Shown here piece after piece: positions 21,402 through 33,297 of a stretch of DNA of 64,000 nt. This DNA is from Gnetum montanum (lineage: Eukaryota > Streptophyta > Gnetopsida > Gnetales > Gnetaceae), in assembly GCA_015680685.1 (NCBI GenBank), contig MNCI01038015.1, positions 93,394 to 157,393 of the forward strand, given 5' to 3'. The notes under the pieces were generated by a model. The model ran no database searches and had not been told where the DNA came from. It saw only the letters and a list, made by a program, of their open reading frames with translations. How positions within the stretch are numbered: position 1 is the stretch's first letter; each line of letters opens with the position of its first letter. Made by a program: the position numbers and the translations under genes.

Positions 21402-22278
21402 GTTTCTGAAAATGGACGAATTCCAATATTCTACCTCTTAATCTTGTAACATGATGCCTAAGTTCAGTATCTTTAAATACCACATCACACCGTAACAGTC
21501 GTCACCTTAACTGTTACCTTGATTATAACCGTCACCATAACCATAACCATCACCATTTATAATAATGATAAATATTTATTATTACCTACCATTTATAATA
21601 ATAAATATACATTATTGCCAATGTAGGGGTCCTACGCGTGAGGGAATAATAATAAATATTCATTATTATTGTAACTATAATTATCACCATTCATAATAAT
21701 AATAAATATTCATTATTATCCATGTTGAGGCCTTGCACGTGAGGGAATATGAAGAGACGAATGGGGAGCCTAGGGGTTGAGGGACGTCAATCGTTTTGAA
21801 CTATGCACGTTGCCAGGCCTACTAGCACTCCGTATTTGTGTAATTGTAACCATCATCATTAATAATAATAATAAATATTCATCATTACCCATCATTTATA
21901 ATAATAAATATTCATTATTACCCACTGTTTATAATAATAAATATTCATTGGCCTTGCATGTGAGGGAATACAAAGAGATGAATGGAGAGCCTAGGGGTTG
22001 GGAGGCATTAATTGTTTCGAACTATGCACGTTGCCAGGCCCACGAGTACTCCATATTCAATTTGCGCTAAGGCTTGCACTATCCTTGTTGGTAGCAACAC
22101 AATCAAACAAGCTAAAAATAAATTATTCTTATTAAAAAAAATTTCTGTGTATATATTATGATTTACTATATCAATCATAATATATTATATTGATTATGCT
22201 ATATATAATATAATTATAACATTATATTAATACTGTTAATATATATTATAATGTCATTATAATATAACATTATGCATT
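21402..22278. repeat. Tandem AT-rich and about 222-bp repeats before the N gap
   Basis: The block beginning GCCTTGCACGTGAGGGAATA and containing GAACTATGCACGTTGCCAGG occurs at about 21731-21835 and again at about 21952-22056. The copies are separated by ATAATAATAAATATTCATTA runs. A partial third copy lies near 21630. From about 22140 the sequence is nearly pure A/T with self-complementary stretches up to the gap. Confidence 0.65.
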
Positions 22279-22472
22279 NNNNNNNNNNNNNNNNNNNNNN
22301 NNNNNNNNNNNNNNNNNNNNNNNNNNNNNNNNNNNNNNNNNNNNNNNNNNNNNNNNNNNNNNNNNNNNNNNNNNNNNNNNNNNNNNNNNNNNNNNNNNNN
22401 NNNNNNNNNNNNNNNNNNNNNNNNNNNNNNNNNNNNNNNNNNNNNNNNNNNNNNNNNNNNNNNNNNNNNNNN
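22279..22472. other. Assembly gap (194 N)
   Basis: A run of N. The flanks are AT-rich, and the right flank (22473-22540) is a palindrome around ATCATGAGCTAAACTCATGAT, which may have blocked assembly. Apparent open frames through the N run are artefacts. Confidence 0.95.
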
Positions 22473-22679
22473 ATTTACATAATATAAATATATTTATATT
22501 ATGTAAATCATGAGCTAAACTCATGATTTACATAACATATCTTGATAATTGCACATATAATTAATATAGCTCATGAAACTCAATTCTTATAATAATTACT
22601 ATAAACACCAACCAGTTATCCACTAACTTAATATCTTCTTTTAATTGGGTTATATCATATATGTTTTTGTATCTTTAAT

Positions 22680-22891
22680 TAAATGATCTCACCCTCCTCC
22701 TACAACGGATCGACACCAATGACCATGGAAGAGGCTCCATCATCGAAGAGAGCCTACCCGACTAGGTTGTCCAAGTGCCCACCATTGGGGCAGGGGCTAT
22801 GGAATGTGGTGATGGTGAGCTCAGAGCAGATGATGAGGATGCAAGTGCCAGGGTTGTTCTTGGCAAGCTCCTAGGTTATGCAGAGCATGGT
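22680..22891 (-). pseudogene. Type III polyketide synthase (chalcone-synthase-like) pseudogene, C-terminal piece
   Basis: Minus-strand translation gives ELAKNNPGTCILIICSELT, then HLDNLVG, a stop where the family has Gln, ALFDDGASSMVIGVDP. This is the well-conserved stretch that follows the catalytic Cys in plant type III polyketide synthases, which condense malonyl-CoA units in flavonoid and related pathways. Element D is inserted at its upstream side, and the other piece resumes at 51371. The catalytic Cys block itself is missing between the pieces. Confidence 0.8.
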
Positions 22892-23738
22892 TGATGGGAT
22901 GCGATATCGCGGGTGGACGCGATATTGCATCCCCTGCGATATTGCATCCCTATGCGATATCGCGTCTTCCCCTGTGATATCGCATACGTGATATCGTAGT
23001 GCGCCGTCAAATCTATAAATAAGAGGCAGCTCTCCCTTGTTTCTCATTCTAGACCTAGACCTTAGCGAAACTCTAGCAATTTGATCCCTCTAGAGATAGA
23101 ATATTTTCCATGTGCCCGCAGTAGGAGCTCCAAAGTGAACGGATCTTTATTCAAGCAAATATTGTACTTGAACACATGTTTTTGTACGGCAATACAGATG
23201 AACTTCTTGGATAAACCTTGCAATGCATGGAATAGGTAAATAGGATTTTATTTACTATTATTTATTGTTTATCATTTAATCACTTTATTAGTCATTAAAT
23301 CTCTCTCAATCCTTCTCTCCTAGTTAAGTGCCTCAGTACGATTGCTTCGAGCACGTGCGTTACGCTTGGTGATCCCAACAACGACTAGCGTTTGGTAACC
23401 AAGGTTGCATCGGTTCAGGCTGTGAACAGTAAGTGGGAATGGATGCTGATGCTAGGTTAATTAAGGCTTAGTTAGTTAGTTAAAGTTAGTTAATTAATCT
23501 CTTCACCCTTCACCTTGTTAGCATAGGAGATAAAACAGAAAAGACATAAAAATTATATACCTCAAACTTACTTAACCATACACCGTGACAAATACAACTA
23601 AGTCTTGGAAGACAATGAATAATTAACCTTAAGTGTTCCATGAGGCGTGTAGGCACTTAGTCTACGGAGTTCGACCGGATCGCGCGCGTAATGCTCGTAT
23701 TCGTATGGTTAAGTGTAGGGGTACCTCGCCACTCATCA
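22892..23738 (+). repeat. 5' LTR of element D (847 bp)
   Basis: The ends are TGATGGG...CTCATCA. There are six GATATC-type units with cores at 22903, 22921, 22938, 22956, 22976 and 22990, then TATA (CTATAAAT, 23013-23020). The poly(A) signal here is decayed to AATACAGATGA (near 23190). The 3' LTR has only three units. Confidence 0.9.
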
Positions 23739-23739
23739 T

Positions 23740-23757
23740 TGGTGCTGTTGTCGGGGA
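23740..23757 (+). other. Primer binding site (tRNA-Asp, three mismatches), element D
   Basis: TGGTGCTGTTGTCGGGGA. All three differences from the tRNA-Asp complement are C-to-T. Confidence 0.88.
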
Positions 23758-23881
23758 CTAAGTGTTTGTGCGCTAAGTAGAACATAGGAAATCACTCACA
23801 TCATTGGGAGCTTAAATGAACCTTAGTGTTAATTAAACGAAAAATTATATAACGGTTAAATAGCACACCGAATAACACATA

Positions 23882-26340
23882 ATGTCTTCTTCTTCTTCTC
23901 ATAAGAGAATTACACCACCTAGGGATCATACAAGAAACAGTCGGCAGTCTAAAACACATAACCAAAATCAGGCAATTCCTCAACAATATAGGGTGGTATA
24001 TACTCATCCCAATGAGTATATATCCAATTTTACTTTTACCCTCCATCAGGATGAACAGATGCACTGGAGAGACTTGCAAGATAACATAGTGTTACCTTCA
24101 GATCGTGCAGTCCCCAACATGCTCCTCCGTGCTCTGGCACAGATAAGCATGAAGGAATTATATGCTGAATATGTTGTGGTAGATTTTGACACAAGGGATT
24201 ACTATCCCACAGCTGCACAACATTTAAGGGACTCAAGGCAGGAGATCCACCATACATTGTTGAAGGGCAAAGGGGTCCCGCACGTCCTAAGCGAAATTGG
24301 AGATGGTGAACCACTTATAATGGGTTCTCTATCAAAAGATGTTCCCCCTCCTAATGATAGTGAGGAGGTGGGGTATCAGAACCTACGCTCTACGATACAA
24401 AACCCTGGTTCTGATCCCCATGAACACCAACTTTTCACTAAGGGAACAACAACACATGACAAGGATGGACACTCAGATCGTCATCACAATCAGGGATAAA
24501 GCCATCGAAGAGAAGGTAAGAAACATCGTCATGGCAATGGTTCTCCTTCTTCTTCCCCTTCATCACATCATTCACCCTTTCCTTCCACATCAGGGCATAA
24601 TCATCAAGAGCATAACGGTGAGGATAAGGGTAAGAGAAATGAGAGACCTTGATGAGAGAGTCAAGAGCAAGGATGAGGACAATCTAGAGAGTTTAGGCAT
24701 GAAAGAAGGGAAAGTAGGGAACAACGTAGACATCATAGATGTCATGAAAGAGAAGATCATGACGAACCCCTACTTGCCACCTGAAACATGCTAGATATTA
24801 CAGAGGCTGTGAGAATACCAACAAGGCATCAAAAAGATAGCTGGATCAAGCGCTTAGACATGAATAACATCTCACACTTCGAAGGGGGATATAATGCTAA
24901 TCTGCAGAATCATTTACAGGCATTCCATGATGCCTACGCCTTGCAAAACATAGAAAACGAGTGGCAAAAATTAAAGTTGTTTCCTAGGACACTCATAAAG
25001 GAAGCAGAGAGTTGGTACCAGTCCTTAGAACTAGAAACCATTAGGAGGTGGAGTACGATATTAGAACTCTTTAATGATAAGTATCAAACGTACTCCAAAG
25101 TGTCTAACTTGCATAAGCAGATCCAAGGATGGAAGCAAGGAAATCATGAACCCTTGGATGTTGTCATGGGTCGGTATTATGCATTGCTACATCGTTGCCT
25201 GGGCCATGGTTACGCACAATGGGATCAACTCCACCACATCGTAGATGGGCTAAGGTATGAAACTAGGAGAACCCTTGGGACATATGCCCAAGGGAGACTA
25301 TCAAAACTTAGATCCCATGAAATTCATCAATTGTTGGAGTAAGTAGCTAAAGAAGAAGGGGAGCTATGAAAAAGAGAAAGCGTAGAAGAATATAACCGTG
25401 ATCCTTCCCTCTGAAAGAGAGAAGTGAGATTTTGCAATGAAGAGGATGAGTCACCACTCGAAGAGTTGGTGAATAGGAAAACCTTGCCGCTTCAAAAGCT
25501 AACAACGAAAGTAGTGGCTAAAGTAGATTAGATATAGGACTCCTTAGACAGTAGACTTGAACTTGTTCTGAAAATCGTAGAGGAGTCTAAGGAGGAATGA
25601 AGTAGTGACAAAGACAAGAAAAAGTGGAGAGATTCAGGCCCTGCACATGATAAGGGTAAGGGAAAAATAACTATCTCCAATGAGGTTGTGGATTTAGACA
25701 CAAACAATGATGGTGGATGTGAGATCTGCCAATATGATCATCCTAAAGGATGTTCTCCAATCATCTCACATCCATAAGAGTCTAGGGTGTATGCACTCAA
25801 CCTGAGACTTAACAGACGGCAGACACCCCTAAGGTTACCTTATCCTCAAGGTAACCTAAGACAATTCCACCAACCGTTGACGTACTATCCAAGTGGAACT
25901 CCACCACAATCCATTGGGCAACATCAGCAGTGGCAATACCCACAGTCATGGGGGATGCCACCATCGAAACAACAGTACCCTTACCAGCAACCCAATCCTT
26001 ATGGCTACTACGTGCAGCAGTCGATTTCTCCAAGTGACTCCATGGGTCTCACAACTCCCCAATGTCACTACCAAGTTCAAGAGTACTTTAGAAGGACTCC
26101 TTCTCCTCCAGGAGACGCTCCACATCCATACCATCCTCCAAATCCATTTGCCTCTCTCGCAACATTAGCTCCAATACCACCCGCTCCAACAATGCAAGTG
26201 GAATTTCCCACTCAACCGTAGCAATGTAACACTACAAGAGTCGTAACCATTCAACCCGCTGCTAGTTCTGACAACCGCAAAAAGAGAAGACCTTTCTTTA
26301 GAACCAAAAGCATAGACAAGCCCTCACAACCACAAGCGAT
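23882..26340 (+). pseudogene. gag: Gag, element D (degraded)
   Basis: The ATG at 23882 starts a 205-codon open stretch with HPNEYISNFTFTLHQDEQ and the acidic/His-rich linker. A stop at 24497 and a frame change follow. The capsid domain is open again at 24788-25342 (FEGGYNANLQNHLQAFHDAY, KEAESWYQSLE). Further stops lie near 25340, 25370 and 25530. The zinc knuckle near 25720 reads CEICQYDHPKGC. The Pro/Gln-rich tail with EYFRRTPSPPG is at 25787-26220. It would not make a full Gag. Confidence 0.85.
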
Positions 26341-27247
26341 TGAGTCTCGGTACAATCCTCCAACATATAAGGCTTCGGAGCTCCCTTCAAACCAATACCA
26401 GAGCTCAATGCATATAGTTATGTTAACACATACCATAACTGACTGGATCAAGGTAGGCCACCTTACCAGGAAACTATCTGATCTTGGAAGCCCCCTGATT
26501 TATCTCCAAGTCGCCAGGAACAAACCTCATAAGGCTCTTCTTGACTCAGGTTCTGAAGTCAACTTAATCTCATGAAAAATGTATAAAGCCTGGAACCTAC
26601 CTCCACTTAAGAAGAGCAACATTCAACTAGAGCTGGCTGAGCATTCCATCACCATTCCCTTGGGATTGGTGGACATCATTACCACTGTGTGTGGTTGGTC
26701 ATACCCAGCTGATTTTTTGGTAATCCACGTAAACAATAACAAAGGGGACTTCCCAATTATAATGGGGAGGGCATGGCTAAGTACAATAGATGCATGCCTA
26801 GGGATTCACAATCTTTCCTTGGAAATATCTAAGGTAAATATTTATGGAAAAATCTAGAAGAAGAAAGTTCCATGCATCACATATAGTGATTCATCGGGTG
26901 ATGACATGAAGGAATGCTCAGCATCTCCTACATGCAATAGGTGTTCCCTAGAAACTCTGAGACAAAGATGCCTGTATGTAGCAACCACACAACAAGTAGA
27001 CACCCCATGGTTGACAGCTATTCGAAAGAGAAACCGACCAACATGCATGGAATGAACTAGGGGAACAACCCATGCCCATAACGAAAGCATAGATACATTG
27101 GAGTATGAACGTCACTAACTTCCACCCCTTAATCTAAGAACATCAATTGGGAGAAGTTGGACACTTCTAAGAAATTCAAACAGACGCTCGCTATTTTGGA
27201 TCTCTCCCTTTCCATTCAATCATGGGGGAGATGGCCACCTATGCTAA
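26341..27247 (+). pseudogene. pro: Protease fused to the pol C-terminal tail, element D
   Basis: The aspartic protease active site reads ALLDSGSEVNLIS. The catalytic DSG is kept, but a flanking Gly is Glu and a stop follows soon (LIS*KM). Core motifs LPPLKKSNIQLEL and NNNKGDFPIIMGRAWLST are clear. After a stop near 26856 and Trp/Gln stops around 27055-27118, the frame crosses the same RT-RH-IN deletion junction as element C (about 27175-27195). It ends NHGGDGHLC stop. The junction shared with C shows the deletion predates both insertions. Confidence 0.85.
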
Positions 27248-28191
27248 TCATTTGGGGCCCTTAGTTCTTTTAAGTTTTTGTTTTACATGTTTTTGTTTTA
27301 CAACATTGTTCATACTTTTTCATTTCTTTTGTGTGTGTGACTTATCCATTTTCTTAAGTTTGTCACCCAATAAGTGTTCTTCATGATGGTATGAAATGTT
27401 TTCCTATTGATTGCTAATGTTTTGTTTTTACCTTTAAGTTATGATGTTGATACTAAGGTATGTTTCTTTTGATATGGCAGGCAATGAGTTCACCTCATCC
27501 ATACATCCACCCATTTCTATGGTCTCTCTCGGCTTGGAAATGTATAGTCCCTTTCTAAATAAGAACTATAATGAATTGGTGACTGGGCATTTCTCAAACT
27601 AAGGAAGGACTCAAGGATTGAAAAGGGTATGACTTCAAGGGAACTTGATGCATTTGTGTTGGCCATTCTCTTGGGTGCTTGGATGTTTTCTTCTTGAGTT
27701 TTCTTACCGTTTCGATGTTACCCAATCATCGGGAAGCTAAGAAAATAAAAATAACAAAGTCTTTGCATGGTATGGTTCTCATGCATAAACACATAAAACA
27801 AAAAAAAATAGTGAGAATTCAAAGCACACCCCTTAGAAGAAATAATCATTTGGCCTACAAGCACTAGTTATGGAACTAAAAATAAAAATGTTCCCTCTAA
27901 CTAAGGCCCTTCTCGCTTCCCATTTTCTTCTCCTTTGTTTTGTCGGAATGGTGGTGGCTCTTGGGTGAAGGCATTCTTGTTACTTCAAGAGGATGGATTG
28001 GCCAAATGCATTAATTTGAAGTCACTGGAAGTGGCTTGTTTGTGGCTGGACTTGGAATGGGATCTACTACGTCACATTAACCATGAAACACATAAGGGGC
28101 TGTACACCACCTTGTTCTTGAGATTCCATTCCATTCTTTTCTCTCCATCCTTCTATCCATTATTCACGTCATTGCCAATTGTATCATTAGT
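27248..28191 (+). other. 3' non-coding region of element D, first part
   Basis: It has the T-rich TTTTTGTTTTACA stretch, the conserved hairpin (27761-27824: CTTTG...TTCTCA / TGAGAA...CAAAG), and sequence parallel to element C up to the TTAGT where element G inserted (28187-28191). I see no real coding frame. Confidence 0.75.
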
Positions 28192-29115
28192 TGATGAAGT
28201 GTCAAAAGTCAATGCGTTGACTGGGACATGTATATGTAGCCACATCGACGCGGGCCTGTCTACGTAGCCACCCTACATCGATGTGGCCCCGTTTGCGTAG
28301 CCACCCTTCCCGGCCTATAAATATGAGGGCCTTCCACCTCATTTAGGCATCTTTTTGAGTAGTTATAACGAAGCTCTTGCAGTTTGCTCCCACAAGAGAT
28401 AGAATATTTTCCAAGTGCCCATAGCAGGTGTATGAAAAGCGATCAGATCTTTATTTGAGCATTGATGTATCTGAGCCCATTGGCGTGATGGCAATAAAGA
28501 CGAACTGTTCATGCAATCCTTGCAGCATTTGGACTTAGTTATTTCATGCATTTAATAGTTTAACATGTTTATGATTTATTAATTACTTGTTGATGCTTTT
28601 TAAGTTACTTGTTGATTATTTATGTTTTTATTATTATAATTGCAATCATTATTGTTCATTCATAGTTCGTTAAAGACATAACTACGACCATCTTAAACGT
28701 AATCCAAATAGTTGGTAAGCCCAATGACACTTAACGTCTGGTAACCCAGTAGTGTTAGGAAATGCTCAGAACGTGCTCAGAAGATGGGACCAAATACTTA
28801 TGCTAGGAGTAGTTAGAATATAAACTAGGATAATTAGAGATTAGATAATAGTTTATTCATTACCTTTCATACTTCAATTAGTCGCTGAAAAAGATAATTA
28901 AAAATACATAAAAATCATTAGCCTTAGTCTCACTTAACCAACATAACAGAGCTTCACAAGTGAGATTAGGATGACAATGATCGTTCTAACACAAGGTTTC
29001 ACTGGTTAGAAGTCTGGTGTATGTTAAGTGCTTACAGTTTGTAGATTTCGATCGAGTTGCACGTGAACGCTCGTGATCCGTATGGTTGGACGTAGGGATA
29101 CCTAGCCGCTCATCA
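28192..29115 (+). repeat. 5' LTR of element G (924 bp)
   Basis: It starts TGATGAAGTG and ends CTCATCA. U3 has close W-box-like TTGAC cores in both directions (28200-28222) and repeated CGTAGCCACC / TCGACGCGG units (28237-28310). The TATA box CTATAAATATGAG is at about 28316-28328. The poly(A) signal GCAATAAAGACGA is at about 28492. The sequence is unlike the GATATC-type LTRs in U3 but related in its ends and U5. Confidence 0.9.
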
Positions 29116-29116
29116 T

Positions 29117-29134
29117 TGGTGTCGTTGCCAGGGA
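29117..29134 (+). other. Primer binding site (tRNA-Asp, three mismatches), element G
   Basis: TGGTGTCGTTGCCAGGGA, one base after the LTR. The differences from the tRNA-Asp complement are transitions. Confidence 0.88.
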
Positions 29135-29283
29135 CTGTTACTCTTTCATGTGTCATTTGACTTTAGTGAAATTATCATTTAAGTCATTGGATCGAACCCA
29201 AGATAGAAATATTTTTGCATGCTAGGTGAATTTAAGCTAATTAATTAAGGTACACCGGTTATATGGACCACCTGACATCCAAT

Positions 29284-31660
29284 ATGTCTTATGACAGGAG
29301 AGATACATTTGAACCACCGATGCCGCAAGAATGTCAGGTGGTGTATAAACATCCTGATGAATATGTACCTAATTTTACATTCATCCTACATTAGGATGAG
29401 CATCTTCGATGGCGGGACATGGAGGGTAGCATCATGCTACCGCCCAACTGAGCAGCTCCTGCGATGCTATATCATAATCTGGGAAGATTAGGCATCCAGG
29501 ACTGAGTGGCAGAGTATGTCATGGAGGACCATGACTACCAGGACTATCGTCCCACAGAAGCTCAACGGAGAAGAGATCAACAGCAGGCCAAGAGATATGA
29601 ACAACAGAAGGGGAAACACTTCAGTAACCCTTTATTCTCGCAAGGGCCGCAAGACGATGGAGATCCTGTATTTCATGATCCTCATTCAACCAAACTTCAC
29701 TTGGGGCCGCAAATCCTCCAGTCAGTCATCCAGAACTGACCTCCAAGTGATCACGATCCTCAAGGGGATGGTGGGTCACGAAGCAAAGCTGGAGGAGATG
29801 ACCGCAATTATCACCAGGGTAGATGGGGAGATCGACGCCGAAGCGGTGACGATGCCTCTACTTCTTCTCCATCCTCCCCCTCTCCTTCACCTTCCTCCAA
29901 CTCAGGCTCTGACCATCACAAGGGAAGGCTAGAGAGAAAGGACAGTGGTAAGCAAGTTCGACCAGGGAAACATGAGGAAGCACGCAACCAATTGCGTGGT
30001 CCTTGCCAACATGAAAGAAGGGGTAGTAGAAATCATCACAGATGTCATAGTCCCCAACAAGACTATGATTCAAATGAGCTGTTGTTAGCTACTTGGAGCA
30101 TGCTCCACATTGCAGAGGCAGTTCACATTCCAAGTAGGCACATAAAGGATAGTTGGATCAAGCGTGTTGACATGAGCAACATCCCCATATTTGAAGGGGG
30201 ATACAACGGTGATCTGCAGACCCACTTGCAGGCATTCCATGACACCTGCACCCTACAAAATATTGATAATAATTGGCAATGATTGAAGTTGTTTCCCCGA
30301 ACACTCATCAAAGAAGCTGAAAGTTGGTACTGGTCCTTAGAGCCGGAATCAATTAGAAGATGGAGTACGATGCTTGACATCTTTAATAACAAATATCAAA
30401 CGTACTCTAGAGTGGCAAATCTAAGACGGCAGATCCAAGGTTGAAAACAAGGGAATCATGAACCCTTGGATGCCGCCATGAGCAAGTATTACTCACTATT
30501 GCATCGGTGCCCTAGTCATGGTTATTCTCAGCGGGCACAGCTTCGCCACATTATTGATGGGTTCCATTTTGAAACATGAAAGACCCTTGGTGTGTACGCC
30601 AAGGAATGACTGTCGGAGTTAAGGGCCCATTAGTTGCAGCCCCTTATTAATCAGGTGGTCAAAGAGGAAGGAGAACTTGGAAAAAAGGAGAGTGCTAAAG
30701 AATTCAACCAGGACCCTTCCCTTAGGAAAAGGGAGGTCCGATTTTGTGATGAGGATGATGAGTCACCATTGGAAGCAGCGGTGAACAGGAAGACTTTGCT
30801 GTTACAAAAGTTTGCATCTGAAATATCGGCAAAGGTGGATAAAATGTGGGACTCTTTGGATGAGAAATTCCAAAGTGTATTGAAAATTTCAGAAGAATCC
30901 AAAGAGCAGGGTAGTGATCATGATCGGCACAAGAAGAAGGGAGCTAAATGTACCCAACATAAGGGTAAGGGAAAAGTTGCAGTAGTAGAACAGGTTGCAG
31001 ACTCTGACACCGAGGAGGATAATGGATGTGGCATATGCCAATATGAACATCCTAAGGGATGTTTTCCTGTGGTGTCCCACCTTCAAGAGTCTAGGGTCTA
31101 TGCCTTGAACCCTCGTTTGGCGCAGAGGCAGACACCCCGAAGGTTGCCTTATCCACAAGGCAACCCTAGGTGATTCCACTAGTAGCAGCAAGGATACTAT
31201 CCAAGTGGAATGCCTCCACAACCATATGAATATTTCCAACAGTGGCAGTAACGACAAGCGTGGGGGATGCCACCTCCAAGGCAGTAGTATCCTTACAAGT
31301 AGCCAGATCCTTATGGGTACTATGTTCAGCAACCAGTCTCTCCAAGAGAGTCTTCTAGTCACGCAGCCTTTCCTAGTTACTACCACCCCCTGAATATTTT
31401 AGACATCCATCTCCATCACCTAGGGGGACAAATCCACATCTCTTCTACCCTCCATCACCTTTTTCCGCCACTCCTCCACAACACCCCTCTCAGTTGCCAC
31501 CTGCTCCATCCATGCAGGGAGAAATATCGCCACAACCACAGCAAAGAAACACTACGAGGGCTGTTAATTTACAACTGGCACCTCAGCTGAGTGGACCAGA
31601 ACCCAAACAATGAAAACATCCCTTTTTCTGGCCCAATAATCTGAACACACCCTCACCTAC
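29284..31660 (+). pseudogene. gag: Gag, element G (degraded)
   Basis: The ATG at 29284 opens a short N-terminus, then HPDEYVPNFTFILH, where a stop replaces Gln. The region is broken by further stops and by changes of frame near 29510 and 29740. The capsid domain at about 30170-30640 has FEGGYNGDLQTHLQAFHDT, KEAESWYWSLEPE and LHRCPSHGY with several Trp/Gln stops. An open stretch at 30634-31173 carries the acidic segment and the zinc knuckle CGICQYEHPKGCFP. The Pro-rich tail follows. It is diverged from the gags of A, C, D, E and F, so G is a separate family. Confidence 0.85.
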
Positions 31661-32470
31661 GCCTATGGCCAGTGCCTCTGAACCTACCAACACCTCTACC
31701 ATTATACCGCCTGAGCAGTCCTCCACTCCACCGCAATCCAATGTCCAGATGGTCATGCTCACACATGCCGTGACCGACTGGATCAAAGTAGGTTCTCTTC
31801 CCCAAAAATTGACAAATCTGAGAATCCCCCTCATATATCTTCAAGTGGCTGGGAACGAGCCATGCAAAGCTCTTCTGGACTTAGGGTCAGGGGTTAATTT
31901 AATTTCTCATGACATGTACAAGAACTGGAACCTACCCCTGCTAAAGAAGAGCAACATCTAGCTCAAGTTGGCAGATCAATCCATCATTGTTCCTTTGGGT
32001 TTGGTGGAGGAGATTATGACCACCATTTGTGGGTGGTCCTACCCTGCTAACTTCCTGGTCATCCGTGTTGAAAACTATAAGGGGAACTTCCAAATAATCA
32101 TGGGAAGAGCCTAGCTAAGCACGGTGGATGCACGATTAGACTCCAAGATCTGTCCCTAAAAATTTCAAAGGAAAATCCTTTCGGGAAGATTGAGAAGAAA
32201 AGAGTTCCATGCATCACGTACAGTGACTCGGGGTGCAACTGTGTGCAGCAGTTACGATCTACTAAGCGGACATTCATTCAAGCATGCAATTAGTGTACCG
32301 AGGAATCACTAATTCAATAGTGCTTGTACGCAGTAGCCACTAACTAAGAAGGCATCTAGTGGCTCACAGCTGATCTTGCTAGCAGCACAATATGCATGGA
32401 ACTGTCTGAGGGGCTAGTGCAAGCCTATATCGATAGCACAGATATGATGGAGGAGATTCATCAATAAACC
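31661..32470 (+). pseudogene. pro: Protease, element G (active site changed)
   Basis: The region begins MLTHAVTDWIKVG and carries the active-site block ALLDLGSGVNLIS. The DSG/DTG motif has become DLG, a single C-to-T change that would abolish activity. KNWNLPLLKKSNI follows, then a Gln-to-stop, then PLGLVEEIMTT and a degraded GRA*LSTVDA. The linker towards RT (about 32300-32470) has a Glu/His-rich segment with a stop. Confidence 0.8.
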
Positions 32471-33297
32471 TCCATCGTTGATGACTTTGATGACTGGGGA
32501 AAGCTAGAGATCCCTGAGAGCTTCAAGAAAGAGCCCCTTGAGCTAAAATCCCTATCGACTCACTTAGAATATGCATTCTTGCAAAATGGCAAGCTGGTAA
32601 TTATGAATGTCGCCCTTGCTCCTGAACAGAAACAGAAGTTGTTGGTGATGGTAAACAAATGGGTTGCTGCATTTGCGTAGTCCTATCCTGAGCTGACTGG
32701 CGTTGATCCTAGGATCTGCCACCATCGAATCTACCTTGACCCTTCCATGAAGCCACGGTGATAGCCACAAAGACGGTTGAATCCCAAGTTGAAGCAAGTA
32801 GTAAAGGATGAAATTGAACAACTGCTTAAGGTAGGATGCATCTATTCAGTCGCTAATAGCGAATGGGTTAGCCCACTCATTATCGTACCCAAGAAAGGTG
32901 GTAAGTGGAGGGTCTGTATCGATTTCCGGTTGCTCAATATGGCAACTTTCAAGGACCACTTCCCACTCCCATTTGTGGACCAGGTGTTGGACACAATCGC
33001 AGGACACCAATATTACAACTTTTTGGATGGTTATAGTGGTTATAACCAAATCTAAATCGCACCAGAGGACTAGGCCAAAACTACTTTCATGAGTCCATAG
33101 GGGACTTTTGCATATAAGAAGATGCCCTTTGGCCTGTGCAATGTGCCTGCGATGTTCCAATCCCTTGTTCTGAGCATCTTCCAACAACAAATCAGCAATG
33201 GTGTAGAAGTCTTCATAGATGACTTCTCCACCTATGGTGCCACGTTCGAGCAAGCCTTGGATAGCCTAGAGAAAGTTTTAAAGAGGTGTGTAGACAC
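32471..33297 (+). pseudogene. pol: Reverse transcriptase N-terminal part, element G, cut by element E
   Basis: From WGKLEIPESFKKEPLELK the frame runs into the RT fingers and palm. Visible blocks are LLKVGCIYSVANSEWVSPLI, KKGGKWRVCIDFR, FKDHFPLPFVDQVLD, MPFGLCN and the catalytic VFIDDFSTYG near 33209-33240 (DD of the YXDD box). There are stops in NQI*IAPED*AKTTF and SP*GTFAY. At 33298 element E begins. RT resumes at 41543 with RLNWQKSHLMVQEG in the same family order. Reverse transcription is the catalytic step, but this copy cannot produce it. Confidence 0.9.

Noticed and set aside
22270-22524. Open frames through the N run
   Set aside because: They are artefacts of unknown bases; the same applies to 35961-36314.
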